Source of the DNA: Arthrobacter silvisoli
GTDB taxonomy: Bacteria; Actinomycetota; Actinomycetes; Actinomycetales; Micrococcaceae
Length of the DNA stretch: 64,000 nt
Direction of reading: 5' to 3'
Assembly (NCBI RefSeq): GCF_003369445.1
Contig: NZ_QRCU01000032.1
Span: forward strand, 1 to 64,000
The translations under genes were made by a program, and so were the position numbers. Of the stretch, positions 40,486 to 50,506 are shown piece after piece. Below the pieces are notes generated by a model, which did not search any database, was not told the origin of the DNA, and saw nothing but the letters and a program-made list of their open reading frames with translations. Position 1 is the first letter of the stretch. Every line of letters starts with the position of its first letter.

Positions 40486-40889
40486 CATCGGAAGGACCCG
40501 GCGGAAGCGCTGCGCCGGTACGCGAGGGGAGTGCAGCCCTATTCCTCGTGGAACTGGCGGTTGACGTTGGACAGGTTCCGGTAGCCGGGAGGCTTGGGCC
40601 GCGGCGGCCATACCGTGGATACCACTCCCCTCAAGTGCTCATTGTGGGGGTTTCCTCCGCGGAATGTCCGCCACAAGTGAGCACTCATCCCACGGTTCTT
40701 GAAAGGAAACCCGCCATCCCGCCGGTGGACGGTTCGATCGCCGCCTTCGTGGCCATCGACGCCGATTCCGCCCACCCCCGTGCCCGACGGCTTGGACCTC
40801 GAGCAGGCCGCCACGGCGGAACCGGTGTCCGTGGGCGTGTAGGCAGCGCGGAAGGCCGGGGTGATGAAAGGCGGGAAATCGCGCGCTGG
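40486..40889. other. gene-free stretch with hairpin and possible gene relic
   Basis: No complete gene is convincing here. AGTGCTCATTGTGG (40634-40647) pairs with CCACAAGTGAGCACT (40671-40685) with one bulge, a hairpin of about 14 pairs. From about 40723 the + strand reads PVDGSIAAFVAIDAD in one frame and then IPPTPVPDGLDLEQAATAEPVSVGV to a TAG (about 40855) in another, as if a frameshift cut a former gene end. The parent family was not identified. Confidence 0.35.
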
Positions 40890-42290
40890 CTAGACGCCAT
40901 AAACGTTCATGCGGGCCTCTACATAGCGGCCCCGGACTTCGGCGCCCCAATCTCCCTGGGGTTCGTACGTCACTTCTATGGTGCGCTTCCATGTCGGGTA
41001 GGTTCCCGTGGCCGCCCATGCTGCCTGCCGCGCGGCTCCGAGTGCTACATATTCCCCTGATGCCGGAACTTCTACGGGGACTCCCAGCACGCTGGCTGCC
41101 GCACGCCGCAGGGACTCCGACTTTGCGCCCCCGCCGATGAGCAGCACACTTTGTGGAGCCACCCCGGATTCCCTGAGCAGGTCTACGGCGTCGGCCAGTG
41201 AGTTGAGCACGCCCAGGACGGATGCGCGGGCCAGGTTCTGTTGATTCATGTTCTCCCGCGTCAGCCCTGCAAGGGTTCCGTGGGCGTCTGGCAGATTGGG
41301 CGTGCGCTCTCCGTCAAGGTAGGGCAGCAGGGTCAGGCCGCCTGCGCCGGGATCAGCTTTGAGGGCCAGGGAATCCAGGGTCTCGAGGTTGACGTTGAGC
41401 ATCTTGGCGGTGGCGGCCATGACGCGGGCGGAATTCATCATCGCCAGAAGGGGCAGGTGGTTGCCTGTCGCGTCTGCGAAGCCGGCGACGGCTCCGCTGG
41501 GGTCGTGGGTGGGGGCAGGAGAGGTGGTGAATACGGTGCCCGAGGTGCCGACGGAGATGATGATCTCCCCTGGGCTGATGCCAAGCCCGAGCGCAGCCAT
41601 TGCATTGTCACCGCCGCCGGCGCCCAATAGGGCACTGTCTGCCCCCCAGCCTTCCCGGATCGTCCCGGCGGGCTCGTTGGAGGGGACGATGTCTGGCAGT
41701 TGGGGTCGGTGGCCGAAGAAGCGTTCCAGCAGATCAGTGCGGTAGCTGTTCGTGACGGGCGAGAAGTAGCCTGTCCCGGAGGCATCGCTGCGGTCTGTGG
41801 TGAACTCGCCGCCCAGCTCGAAGTTGAGCCAGTCATGTGGGAGTACGACTCGGGCAACACGGGCTGCTGTTCTGGGTTGGGTGCGTGCCAGCCAGGCAAG
41901 TTTGGTGATGGTGAAGGATGCCACCGGGACAAGGTTTACTGCGTCGATCCAGCCTTCGGGGCCAAGCTCGTCGCGTAGTCTCACGGCATCGGGTGCGCTT
42001 CTTGTGTCGTTCCAGAGCAGGGCATCGTGGACAGGGGCATTGGATTCGTCGAGCGCGACCATGCCGTGCTGTTGTGCGGCAACGGACGCGGCCGCGACCG
42101 AGCCGCGGAAGCTGTCTGCGCCGGCCGAATGCCATGCCTGGCGCAGCGCTTCGCTCCAGATGCGGGGATTAATGGCTGTCCCGTCGGGGTGGCTGGCCGA
42201 TCCGGCAGAAACAATCTCTCCGTTCTCCGCGTCAACGGCCAGGACCTTGCACGATTGGGTCGAGGAGTCCACTCCGATGACGATGCTCAT
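40890..42290 (-). CDS. xylB: xylulokinase-like FGGY carbohydrate kinase
   Basis: A 466-residue FGGY-family kinase. The N-domain starts MSIVIGVDSSTQSCKVLAVD; the active-site region has AQQHGMVALDE and NDTRSAPDAVRL; the catalytic Asp lies in DRSDASGTGYF (about 209-219). The C-domain ATP loop is VGTSGTVF and LLIGGGAKSESLRR. The pattern best fits xylulokinase (D-xylulose to xylulose 5-phosphate); fructose or another ketose cannot be excluded. It overlaps the regulator stop by four bases and serves the polyol locus: mannitol-type dehydrogenase would give a ketose that this kinase phosphorylates. Confidence 0.85.
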   Translation of the reverse strand: MSIVIGVDSSTQSCKVLAVDAENGEIVSAGSASHPDGTAINPRIWSEALRQAWHSAGADSFRGSVAAASVAAQQHGMVALDESNAPVHDALLWNDTRSAPDAVRLRDELGPEGWIDAVNLVPVASFTITKLAWLARTQPRTAARVARVVLPHDWLNFELGGEFTTDRSDASGTGYFSPVTNSYRTDLLERFFGHRPQLPDIVPSNEPAGTIREGWGADSALLGAGGGDNAMAALGLGISPGEIIISVGTSGTVFTTSPAPTHDPSGAVAGFADATGNHLPLLAMMNSARVMAATAKMLNVNLETLDSLALKADPGAGGLTLLPYLDGERTPNLPDAHGTLAGLTRENMNQQNLARASVLGVLNSLADAVDLLRESGVAPQSVLLIGGGAKSESLRRAAASVLGVPVEVPASGEYVALGAARQAAWAATGTYPTWKRTIEVTYEPQGDWGAEVRGRYVEARMNVYGV

Positions 42291-43258
42291 GCGTTGTTCC
42301 GCTCTTTGTCGCTTGTTCCGGCCAGGGCTGCTGCCAGTGGCCGGTCGATGATCAGGGTAGTGATAAAGCCGGCCTTGGCGGCGGCACGAACAGCTTCCGC
42401 CCGGGCTGCACCTTGGGCTACGGCGATGACTTGAGGGGTTCGCTTGAGTTGATCGACGGTTACCGCAATGACGCGTGCATCCAGTTCGGTCACCACGGGC
42501 TGGCCATCCGCATCCAGGAGCCGTCCGGAGCACTCGCTTACGGCCCCGGACTCGCTGGCTTTCCTCCGGACCTTGTTGTCAACACGTTCCCAGACAGTTG
42601 ACTCGTTGGGTTTCCAGGCGCCAACTGCCACTACGGCCAGGTCCAGGGAGTCGCCTTTAGCCAGGGCTTCGGCGATTTCCGGCTGGCGAAGGAGTCCGGT
42701 GGCGGTTGTTACGTCGTCAACGACCAACGGTGCCCAGAGGGGCCAGGTCCGCCCGCCGCTGAGGCGTCCGAGCCGCTGGATGATTTCCATCGGGTTGCCG
42801 TCCCCCGCCGTAGGCAGGGCGCCGGCGAGTTGCACGATGTCGCTCTTCGGAAGCGATTCAATGTGATGCGAGGCGATATCCAGGGTCCGGGACCATGAGA
42901 TCCCGATAGTGGTCCCTGCCCTGGCAATGCGCGCGATTTCTTTGGCCGCAGCCTTCCCGAGAATGGTGCGGGCATGGAGCTCATCGACTGCCGGGTCAAC
43001 AACGACGACATGCTGAATACCCAACAGGGATTCGATCCAACCGGTATCAGCCCGCTCCGAGGGGAAGTGCACCACAATATCCACGATTCCTGTCGCGCGG
43101 GCCTCCTCGAGCAGTCGCGCTACCTGGAACCGCGAAATGTTATAGCGGCTGGCGATATCCACCTTGGGCATGTTCTCGAGGTAGTAATCCCTTCCGACAT
43201 GGGCAAGGAGTTCCCGATGGGAGAGCCCCGCTAGGGCTTCCTCGGACTGTTTTACCAT
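42287..43258 (-). CDS. SorC/DeoR-type sugar-binding transcriptional regulator
   Basis: A 323-residue regulator. The N-terminal HTH is YYLENMPKVDIASRYNISRFQVARLLEEARATGIV (about 25-59), and the large C-terminal effector domain has VVVDPAVDELHARTILGKAAAKEIARI, GISWSRTLDIA and VVAVGAWK, the SorC sugar-phosphate fold. It is divergent from the ABC importer genes, and TGAGCA/TTGCTCA palindromes lie between them, so it probably controls both directions in response to a sugar phosphate. The kinase gene follows in the same transcript. Confidence 0.9.
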   Translation of the reverse strand: MVKQSEEALAGLSHRELLAHVGRDYYLENMPKVDIASRYNISRFQVARLLEEARATGIVDIVVHFPSERADTGWIESLLGIQHVVVVDPAVDELHARTILGKAAAKEIARIARAGTTIGISWSRTLDIASHHIESLPKSDIVQLAGALPTAGDGNPMEIIQRLGRLSGGRTWPLWAPLVVDDVTTATGLLRQPEIAEALAKGDSLDLAVVAVGAWKPNESTVWERVDNKVRRKASESGAVSECSGRLLDADGQPVVTELDARVIAVTVDQLKRTPQVIAVAQGAARAEAVRAAAKAGFITTLIIDRPLAAALAGTSDKERNNA

Positions 43259-43280
43259 GTGGACCTCCGGCCGTCACGAA

Positions 43281-43356
43281 TGAGCATTACCTCTTGCTCA
43301 AATGAGTATATATGACTAAGGTCACTCGTAGACATATGAGCAATCGTAAACGCTCA
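43281..43356. promoter_or_regulatory. two SorC-type operators in divergent promoter
   Basis: TGAGCA (43281-43286) and TTGCTCA (43294-43300) form the first inverted repeat. TGAGC (43337-43341) and GCTCA (43352-43356) form the second, with the same half-site. They flank an A/T-rich stretch (TATATATGAC, about 43307-43316) that probably contains the promoter of the ABC importer. Confidence 0.6.
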
Positions 43357-43446
43357 AACGAGCAGACCTCCCCATTCTTCTTGGAATACCTGGGGCAGGA
43401 AGCAGACTCGGTGCACGTTTGAAGACAGAGAACAAAGGAGTCCTTA

Positions 43447-44790
43447 ATGCGTTCAAGAGAGCGCGCCGCCCTGGCCGCAGGCGCCCTGTGTATGGCCTTG
43501 ACCGTCTCGGCCTGTGCGGGTGCCGGCGGCGGAAGCACGGCCGGTGACCAGAAGAGCATCAACGTCCTGATGGTGAACAACCCGCAGATGGAGGATCTGC
43601 AGAGACTCACGGCGGATAGCTTCACCAAGGAAACAGGGATCAAAGTCAACTACACGATCTTGCCGGAGAACGACGTCAGGGCCAAGATCAGCCAGGAGTT
43701 CTCCAGCCAGGCCGGACAGTACGACGTGGCCTCCCTGTCCAACTATGAGATTCCGTTCTACTCCGCGAACGGCTGGCTGGCGCCGCTGGACAATGTCGCG
43801 AAGGATCCTGAGTTCAACCAGGCCGATATTATGCCCGCCTACACCGCATCACTTACGGGCAAGGACGGGAAGCTGTACGGGGAGCCGTTCTACGGTGAGT
43901 CCTCCTTCCTGATGTACCGCAAGGACATTCTGGAAGCCAAGGGCCTGACCATGCCGGAGAAGCCAACGTGGGATGAGGTGGCCGAGATTGCAGCGCAGGC
44001 CGATGGCGCGGCCCCGGGTATGAAGGGCATTTGCCTCCGTGGCCAGCCGGGCTGGGGCCAGATCTTCGCACCGCTGACCACTGTTGTTAACACTTATGGC
44101 GGTACCTGGTTCGACAAGGACTGGAATGCAAAGGTCAACTCCCCGGAGTTCACTGCAGCGGTCGAGTTTTACACCAAGCTGGTCCGCGAACACGGTGAAG
44201 CAGGCGCTGCGCAGGCCGGGTTCACCGAATGCCTGAACAACATGAGTCAGTCCAAAGTGGCCATGTGGTACGACGCGACGTCGGCCGCCGGCGCGCTGGA
44301 ATCCGACGCCTCCCCGGTGAAGGGGAAGATCGGCTATGCCCAGGCACCGGTCAAGGAAACCAAGTCCTCCGGCTGGCTGTGGACCTGGTCCTGGGCGATG
44401 CAGGCCGCCTCCAAGAAACAGGATGCGGCCGGGAAATTCATCGCCTGGGCCAGCTCGAAGGAATATGAGGAGCTCGTGGCCTCCAAATTGGGCTGGGCCA
44501 GGGTCCCGTCCGGGAAGCGCATCTCAACTTACGAGAACACTGAGTTCCAGAAGGCTGCGCCGTTCTTTGAGGCCGAGCGCTTCGCCATCGCGAACGCCGA
44601 CCCGAAGAACCCGGGCGTGCAGGAGCGTCCCGCCGTGGGAATCCAGTTTGTGGGCATTCCCGAGTTCGCCGGGATGGGCACCAAAGTCTCTCAGGGTGTC
44701 AGTTCCGCCATCGCAGGCCAAGGCACTGTGGCCGATGCGCTGGCCAAGGGCCAAGCAGCCGCCGAAAAAGTCGGCAATAGGTACAAGTAG
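43447..44790 (+). CDS. sugar/polyol ABC transporter substrate-binding lipoprotein
   Basis: A 447-residue extracellular binding protein. The lipoprotein signal ends at Cys23 (LTVSAC). The mature part follows the family 1 binding-protein pattern: KSINVLMVNNPQMEDLQRLTADSFTKETGIKVNYTILPENDVRAKISQEFSSQAGQYDV, then LYGEPFYGESSFLMYRKDIL. It resembles SmoE-type sorbitol/mannitol binding proteins. It is the first gene of a four-gene + strand unit with two permeases and mannitol dehydrogenase; no ATPase is encoded, so a shared MsiK-type ATPase is likely. Confidence 0.9.
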   Translation: MRSRERAALAAGALCMALTVSACAGAGGGSTAGDQKSINVLMVNNPQMEDLQRLTADSFTKETGIKVNYTILPENDVRAKISQEFSSQAGQYDVASLSNYEIPFYSANGWLAPLDNVAKDPEFNQADIMPAYTASLTGKDGKLYGEPFYGESSFLMYRKDILEAKGLTMPEKPTWDEVAEIAAQADGAAPGMKGICLRGQPGWGQIFAPLTTVVNTYGGTWFDKDWNAKVNSPEFTAAVEFYTKLVREHGEAGAAQAGFTECLNNMSQSKVAMWYDATSAAGALESDASPVKGKIGYAQAPVKETKSSGWLWTWSWAMQAASKKQDAAGKFIAWASSKEYEELVASKLGWARVPSGKRISTYENTEFQKAAPFFEAERFAIANADPKNPGVQERPAVGIQFVGIPEFAGMGTKVSQGVSSAIAGQGTVADALAKGQAAAEKVGNRYK

Positions 44791-44816
44791 CAATGACCGA
44801 ATTGCAGGAGAACATC

Positions 44817-45785
44817 ATGACTACCGCAACGGCGCGCGTCTCCCGCCCGGGACACCACGCAACCAAACCTTCACGAGACAGCCGCGCGCGGGAACGCGCC
44901 CTGGCCTGGGCTCGGCGCGCACCGCTGCTCCCGGCGCTGGTCTTCCTTATTCTGGTCACCCAGCTTCCGTTCGTGGTGACGCTGATCATCTCGTTCATGA
45001 ACTGGAACAGCCTCAGCCCTGACAAGACAGGTTTCGCCGGCCTGGAGAACTACCTCACGGTCCTCACCGACCCGGACCTGCGCCAGGCGATCCTCACCAC
45101 CATCCTCCTCACCGTCTCCGTGGTCCTGGCCAGTCTGCTCATTGGCCTGGGCCTGGCGCTGCTGCTGGACAAGAAGTTCATCGGCCGCGGACTGGCCCGG
45201 ACCCTGTTGATAGCACCGTTCCTGGTGGTGCCCGTTGCCGCTGCCCTGATCTGGAAGCATGCCCTCCTCAACACCACGTACGGGCTGCTCAACGGCATCC
45301 TGACCTGGATCTGGTCGCTGTTCGGCAGCGACACGCCTCCGCAGCCGGACTTCCTGTCCCAGGCCCCGCTGATGGCCGTTATCGTCTCTCTGGTCTGGCA
45401 GTGGACACCGTTTATGATGCTCATCCTGCTCGCGGGCCTGCAGTCGCGTCCGATGGACACCGTGGAAGCGGCCCAGATGGACGGCGCCACGCCCTGGGCG
45501 GTCTTCCGGCACCTGACCCTTCCGCACCTGCGCCAGTACCTGGAACTCGGCGGCCTGCTCGGAGCGATCTACATTGTGCAGAACTTCGACGCCGTCTTCA
45601 CTCTCACTTCAGGAGGACTCGGTACCGCCAACCTGCCCTACGCCATCTACCAGACGTTCTACTTTGCCAACGAATACGGCTTGGCATCCGCCGCCGGCGT
45701 TGTGGTGGTCATCGGCACCATCATCGTGGCCACCTTCGCGCTCCGCACCGTTTTCTCGCTCTTCAAGAAGGAGGCAGCACGATGA
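44817..45785 (+). CDS. sugar/polyol ABC transporter permease (MalF-like)
   Basis: A 322-residue inner-membrane permease with six helices. The EAA loop is VEAAQMDGATPWAVFRHLTLPHLRQYLELG (about 228-257), which contacts the ATPase. A long basic N-terminus precedes the first helix. Start ATG 44817 has GGAG six bases upstream; an ATG 24 bases earlier has no ribosome site. It is the first of two permeases in the polyol operon. Confidence 0.9.
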   Translation: MTTATARVSRPGHHATKPSRDSRARERALAWARRAPLLPALVFLILVTQLPFVVTLIISFMNWNSLSPDKTGFAGLENYLTVLTDPDLRQAILTTILLTVSVVLASLLIGLGLALLLDKKFIGRGLARTLLIAPFLVVPVAAALIWKHALLNTTYGLLNGILTWIWSLFGSDTPPQPDFLSQAPLMAVIVSLVWQWTPFMMLILLAGLQSRPMDTVEAAQMDGATPWAVFRHLTLPHLRQYLELGGLLGAIYIVQNFDAVFTLTSGGLGTANLPYAIYQTFYFANEYGLASAAGVVVVIGTIIVATFALRTVFSLFKKEAAR

Positions 45786-46702
45786 GCACCCTCACTCCTG
45801 CCGCAGCCCGCAAGTCGGCCCCCGCCGCGCCGAAAACCCCCAGCGCCGGATCACCCCGACGCGGGAAATCGCGCATGGACCCCACCCGCAACAGCACCGC
45901 CGCCGGCCTCGCGGCCTGGCTGCTCGCCCTGCTGTTCGCCGCCCCCGTCCTGTGGATGATCCTGACCTCCTTCCACTCCGAAACCGACGCCGCCACGAAC
46001 CCGCCGTCCATCGCAGCGAACCTCACTCTGGACGCCTACCGGGAGTTCTTCGGCGAGACGTCGGGTGTGAGTCCGTGGCCGCCGCTGATCAACTCCGCCA
46101 CAGCCTCGATCCTTTCCACTGTCCTGGTTCTGGTCCTGGCTATCCCGGCCGCCTACGCCCTGTCCATCCGGCCGGTGAAGAAGTGGACCGACGTAATGTT
46201 CTTCTTCCTCTCCACGAAAATGATGCCGGTGGTGGCGGCGATCCTGCCCCTCTACCTCTTCGCGAGAACAGTCGGAGCCCTGGACAACATCTGGTTCCTC
46301 ATCTTGATGTACACGTCCATGAACCTGCCCATCGCAGTCTGGATGATGCGGTCCTTCCTCGCCGAAGTACCGGAAGAAATGCTGGAAGCCGCCCAGATCG
46401 ACGGCGCCAACCTCCTGCTCATCCTGCGCAAAATCATCGCCCCGGTCGCGATGCCCGGCATCGCCGCCACCGCCCTGATCTGCTTCATCTTCAGCTGGAA
46501 CGAACTGCTCCTGGCCCGCGTCCTCACCGGCGTGGTGGCAGGCACCGCGCCCGTCTTCCTGACAGGTTTCGTCTCCGGCCAGGGTCTCTTCCTCGCCAAA
46601 GTCTGCGCCGCCGCCGTCATCATCTCCCTGCCGGTACTGTTCGCCGGCTTCGCCGCCCAAGACAAGCTCGTCCAGGGCCTCTCGCTCGGCGCCGTCAAGT
46701 AG
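45782..46702 (+). CDS. sugar/polyol ABC transporter permease (MalG-like)
   Basis: A 306-residue permease with six helices after a basic Ala/Pro-rich N-terminus of about 35 residues. The EAA loop is MLEAAQIDGANLLLILRKIIAPVAMPG (about 198-224). The start overlaps the TGA stop of the first permease (ATGA), showing translational coupling. It completes the membrane part of the importer. Confidence 0.92.
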   Translation: MSTLTPAAARKSAPAAPKTPSAGSPRRGKSRMDPTRNSTAAGLAAWLLALLFAAPVLWMILTSFHSETDAATNPPSIAANLTLDAYREFFGETSGVSPWPPLINSATASILSTVLVLVLAIPAAYALSIRPVKKWTDVMFFFLSTKMMPVVAAILPLYLFARTVGALDNIWFLILMYTSMNLPIAVWMMRSFLAEVPEEMLEAAQIDGANLLLILRKIIAPVAMPGIAATALICFIFSWNELLLARVLTGVVAGTAPVFLTGFVSGQGLFLAKVCAAAVIISLPVLFAGFAAQDKLVQGLSLGAVK

Positions 46703-46725
46703 CGCCCTACCGGAAGGCAAAGAAA

Positions 46726-48243
<1,518 letters not shown>

Positions 48244-48279
48244 TGGTTGTCGCCGCGGCTGCCCGCTAACGGCAGCACC

Positions 48280-49962
48280 CTACCGCGCCCGCTCCACCCG
48301 GCTTTCGTCCCACACGGGCTCGGCGGATTCGTAGACCTTGCCGTCCGAGCCGAACACCAGGAAGCGGTCGAAGGACTTGGCGAACCAGCGGTCGTGGGTC
48401 ACGGCCAGGACGGTGCCTTCGAAGGCGTCGATCGCGCGCTCCAGCGCCTCCCCCGAGTGCAGGTCCAGGTTATCCGTGGGCTCGTCCAGGAGCAGCAGGG
48501 TGGCACCGGAGAGTTGCAGCAGCAGGATCTGGAAACGGGCCTGCTGGCCGCCGGACAGCGAGTCGTACTTCTGCTCCGCGGAGCCCACCAGGCCGTAGGC
48601 ATCGAGGGCGCCGGACGCGGCTTCGCGGCCCAGGCCGGAGCGGTGCTCGTCTCCGCGGTGCAGGATGTCCAGAAGGGTGCGGCCCAGCAGGTCCGGCCGG
48701 GAGTGCGTCTGGGCGAAGAAACCGGGCCGGATGCGGGCGCCGAGCTTCACGGTGCCTTCGTGCGGCACCTCGGCGATTTCGACGTCGGACACCGGCAGGT
48801 GCTCGCGTTCGGGGTCGGTGCCGCCGGCGGCGAGCAGCCGCAGGAAGTGGCTCTTGCCGGAACCGTTGGAGCCGAGCACGCCCACGCGGTCGCCGAACCA
48901 GATCTCGGTGGAGAAGGGCTTCATCAGGCCGGTGAGCTCGAGCTTCTCGGCCACCACGGCGCGCTTGCCGGTGCGGCCGCCGCGCAGGCGCATCTGCACG
49001 TTCTGTTCCAGCGGCAGGGCCTCGGGCGGGCCGGCCTCCAGGAACTTGGCCAGCCGGGTCTGGGCGGCCTGGTACTTGTTGGCCATGTCGGAGCGGAACG
49101 CGGCCTTGGTCTTGTACATGTTGACCAGTTCCTTGAGCTTGACGTGCTCTTCGTCCCAGCGCTTGCGCAGTTCCTCGAAGCGGGCGTTGCGGTCCGCCCG
49201 GGCCTCCACGTAGGAGCCGAAACCGCCGCCGTGGATCCACGCACCGGCGCCGTTGATGCCCGGCTCCAGGGTGACGATCCTGCCGGCGGCGTTGTTGAGG
49301 AGTTCACGGTCGTGGCTGATGAAGAACACGGTCTTCTTCGACTCGTTGAGCTTGTCCTCCAGCCAGCGTTTGCCGGGGACGTCCAGGTAGTTGTCCGGTT
49401 CGTCGAGGAGGAGCAGATCGTCCGGGCCGGCGAAGAGCGCTTCGAGGACCAGCCGCTTCTGCTCTCCGCCGGACAGGCTCGACGCGCGGCGGTGCTGGGC
49501 TTTGTCGAAGGAAACCCCCAAGGCCGCCATGCAGACCTCGTCCCACACGGTCTCCACGTCGTAGCCGCCCGCGTCTCCCCAGTCCACGATGGCCTGGGCG
49601 TACCGCATCTGGGTGGGCTCGTCGTCGTGCTCCATCATGGCGAGCTCGGCGTCCTCCACGGCCTTCGCGGCCGCTGCCAGTGCGGGCGGCGCGGCGGAGA
49701 CCAGCAGGTCCCGCACGGTGGATTCGTCGCGGACCTGGCCCACGAACTGGCGCATGATGCCCATGCTGCCGGAGCGGCCCACGGTGCCTTCGTCCGGGGT
49801 GATGTCCCCCGCGATGATCTTGAACAAGGTGGTCTTGCCGGTTCCGTTCGGTCCGATCAGCGCGGTCTTGCTGCCGTCCGGGACCTTGAAGGTCACACCG
49901 TTGAGCAGCTGGGTGCCGTCGGAAAGGAAGTAGTCGATGCCGGAAACGTCAATATGGGCCAC
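48280..49962 (-). CDS. ABC-F family ATPase
   Basis: A 560-residue protein with two ABC domains and no membrane segment. Walker A motifs are GPNGTGKT (37-44) and GSNGSGKS in the second half; the signatures are SSLSGGEQKRLVLEAL and DSLSGGQQARFQILLL, and Walker B regions LLLLDEPDNYLD and LLLLDEPTDNLD. The linker contains a charged helix (KRWDEEHVKLKELVNMYKTKAAFRSDMANK). Such proteins act on the ribosome E site, some conferring antibiotic resistance; this one cannot be assigned a drug. The GTG start 49962 gives a normal N-terminus; the frame extends upstream without one. Confidence 0.9.
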   Translation of the reverse strand: MAHIDVSGIDYFLSDGTQLLNGVTFKVPDGSKTALIGPNGTGKTTLFKIIAGDITPDEGTVGRSGSMGIMRQFVGQVRDESTVRDLLVSAAPPALAAAAKAVEDAELAMMEHDDEPTQMRYAQAIVDWGDAGGYDVETVWDEVCMAALGVSFDKAQHRRASSLSGGEQKRLVLEALFAGPDDLLLLDEPDNYLDVPGKRWLEDKLNESKKTVFFISHDRELLNNAAGRIVTLEPGINGAGAWIHGGGFGSYVEARADRNARFEELRKRWDEEHVKLKELVNMYKTKAAFRSDMANKYQAAQTRLAKFLEAGPPEALPLEQNVQMRLRGGRTGKRAVVAEKLELTGLMKPFSTEIWFGDRVGVLGSNGSGKSHFLRLLAAGGTDPEREHLPVSDVEIAEVPHEGTVKLGARIRPGFFAQTHSRPDLLGRTLLDILHRGDEHRSGLGREAASGALDAYGLVGSAEQKYDSLSGGQQARFQILLLQLSGATLLLLDEPTDNLDLHSGEALERAIDAFEGTVLAVTHDRWFAKSFDRFLVFGSDGKVYESAEPVWDESRVERAR

Positions 49963-49987
49963 TGCCCAATCTTCCCATGCGGCGATG

Positions 49988-50506
49988 TCACGGGCGGACG
50001 CGGCCCCATGGCTTGTAAATGGCGAGCACCAGCGCAAAACCGAGCGACAGGAACGACACAATCGGCGGAAACAGGAGCTGGACCGGCGCGGCCCCCAAAG
50101 CATGTCGCACCGCTGCCCCGCTCGCTCCGTCAGCATCGCCCAGCCCGGCAGGCAGCGAACCCACTGCCGGGAGCAACGCCACGAAAACCAGGACGGTCAG
50201 CACGATTCCCAGCAGCAGTTTCACCAGCACCCACCAGTACTCAACCAATCCCCACTTGGTCCAAAGGCCTTGGACCAGGCCCGTGGCGAGCATCAACAGG
50301 CTCAGGATAATGACGGCCGGCGGAACGAATATTCCGAGCGCGGTATAGACGGCAACGGCGGTCCGTCCGCTATCGGTCAGCAGGCCGGTAAACACGAGAA
50401 ACAGGAGGCCGACGTCAAGGCCCATCCACCCGACCCCGCCGGTGATGTGCAGAACCAGGACCAGCTTCCGCCAGCCCTGGGGCAGCAACGGCCGTTCACC
50501 CTTCAT
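49988..50506 (-). CDS. four-helix membrane protein (DUF2269-like)
   Basis: A 172-residue integral membrane protein. The N-terminal segment KLVLVLHITGGVGWMGLDVGLLFLVFTGLL resembles the DUF2269 family of predicted integral membrane proteins; four helices follow. Function unknown. Its start overlaps the end of the FAD monooxygenase gene by 11 bases, so the two are cotranscribed. Other small heme-binding membrane families remain possible. Confidence 0.65.
   Translation of the reverse strand: MKGERPLLPQGWRKLVLVLHITGGVGWMGLDVGLLFLVFTGLLTDSGRTAVAVYTALGIFVPPAVIILSLLMLATGLVQGLWTKWGLVEYWWVLVKLLLGIVLTVLVFVALLPAVGSLPAGLGDADGASGAAVRHALGAAPVQLLFPPIVSFLSLGFALVLAIYKPWGRVRP

Noticed and set aside
48247..50310. 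687-codon + strand frame opposite the ABC-F gene
   Set aside because: Shadow frame; the - strand carries two full ABC domains.
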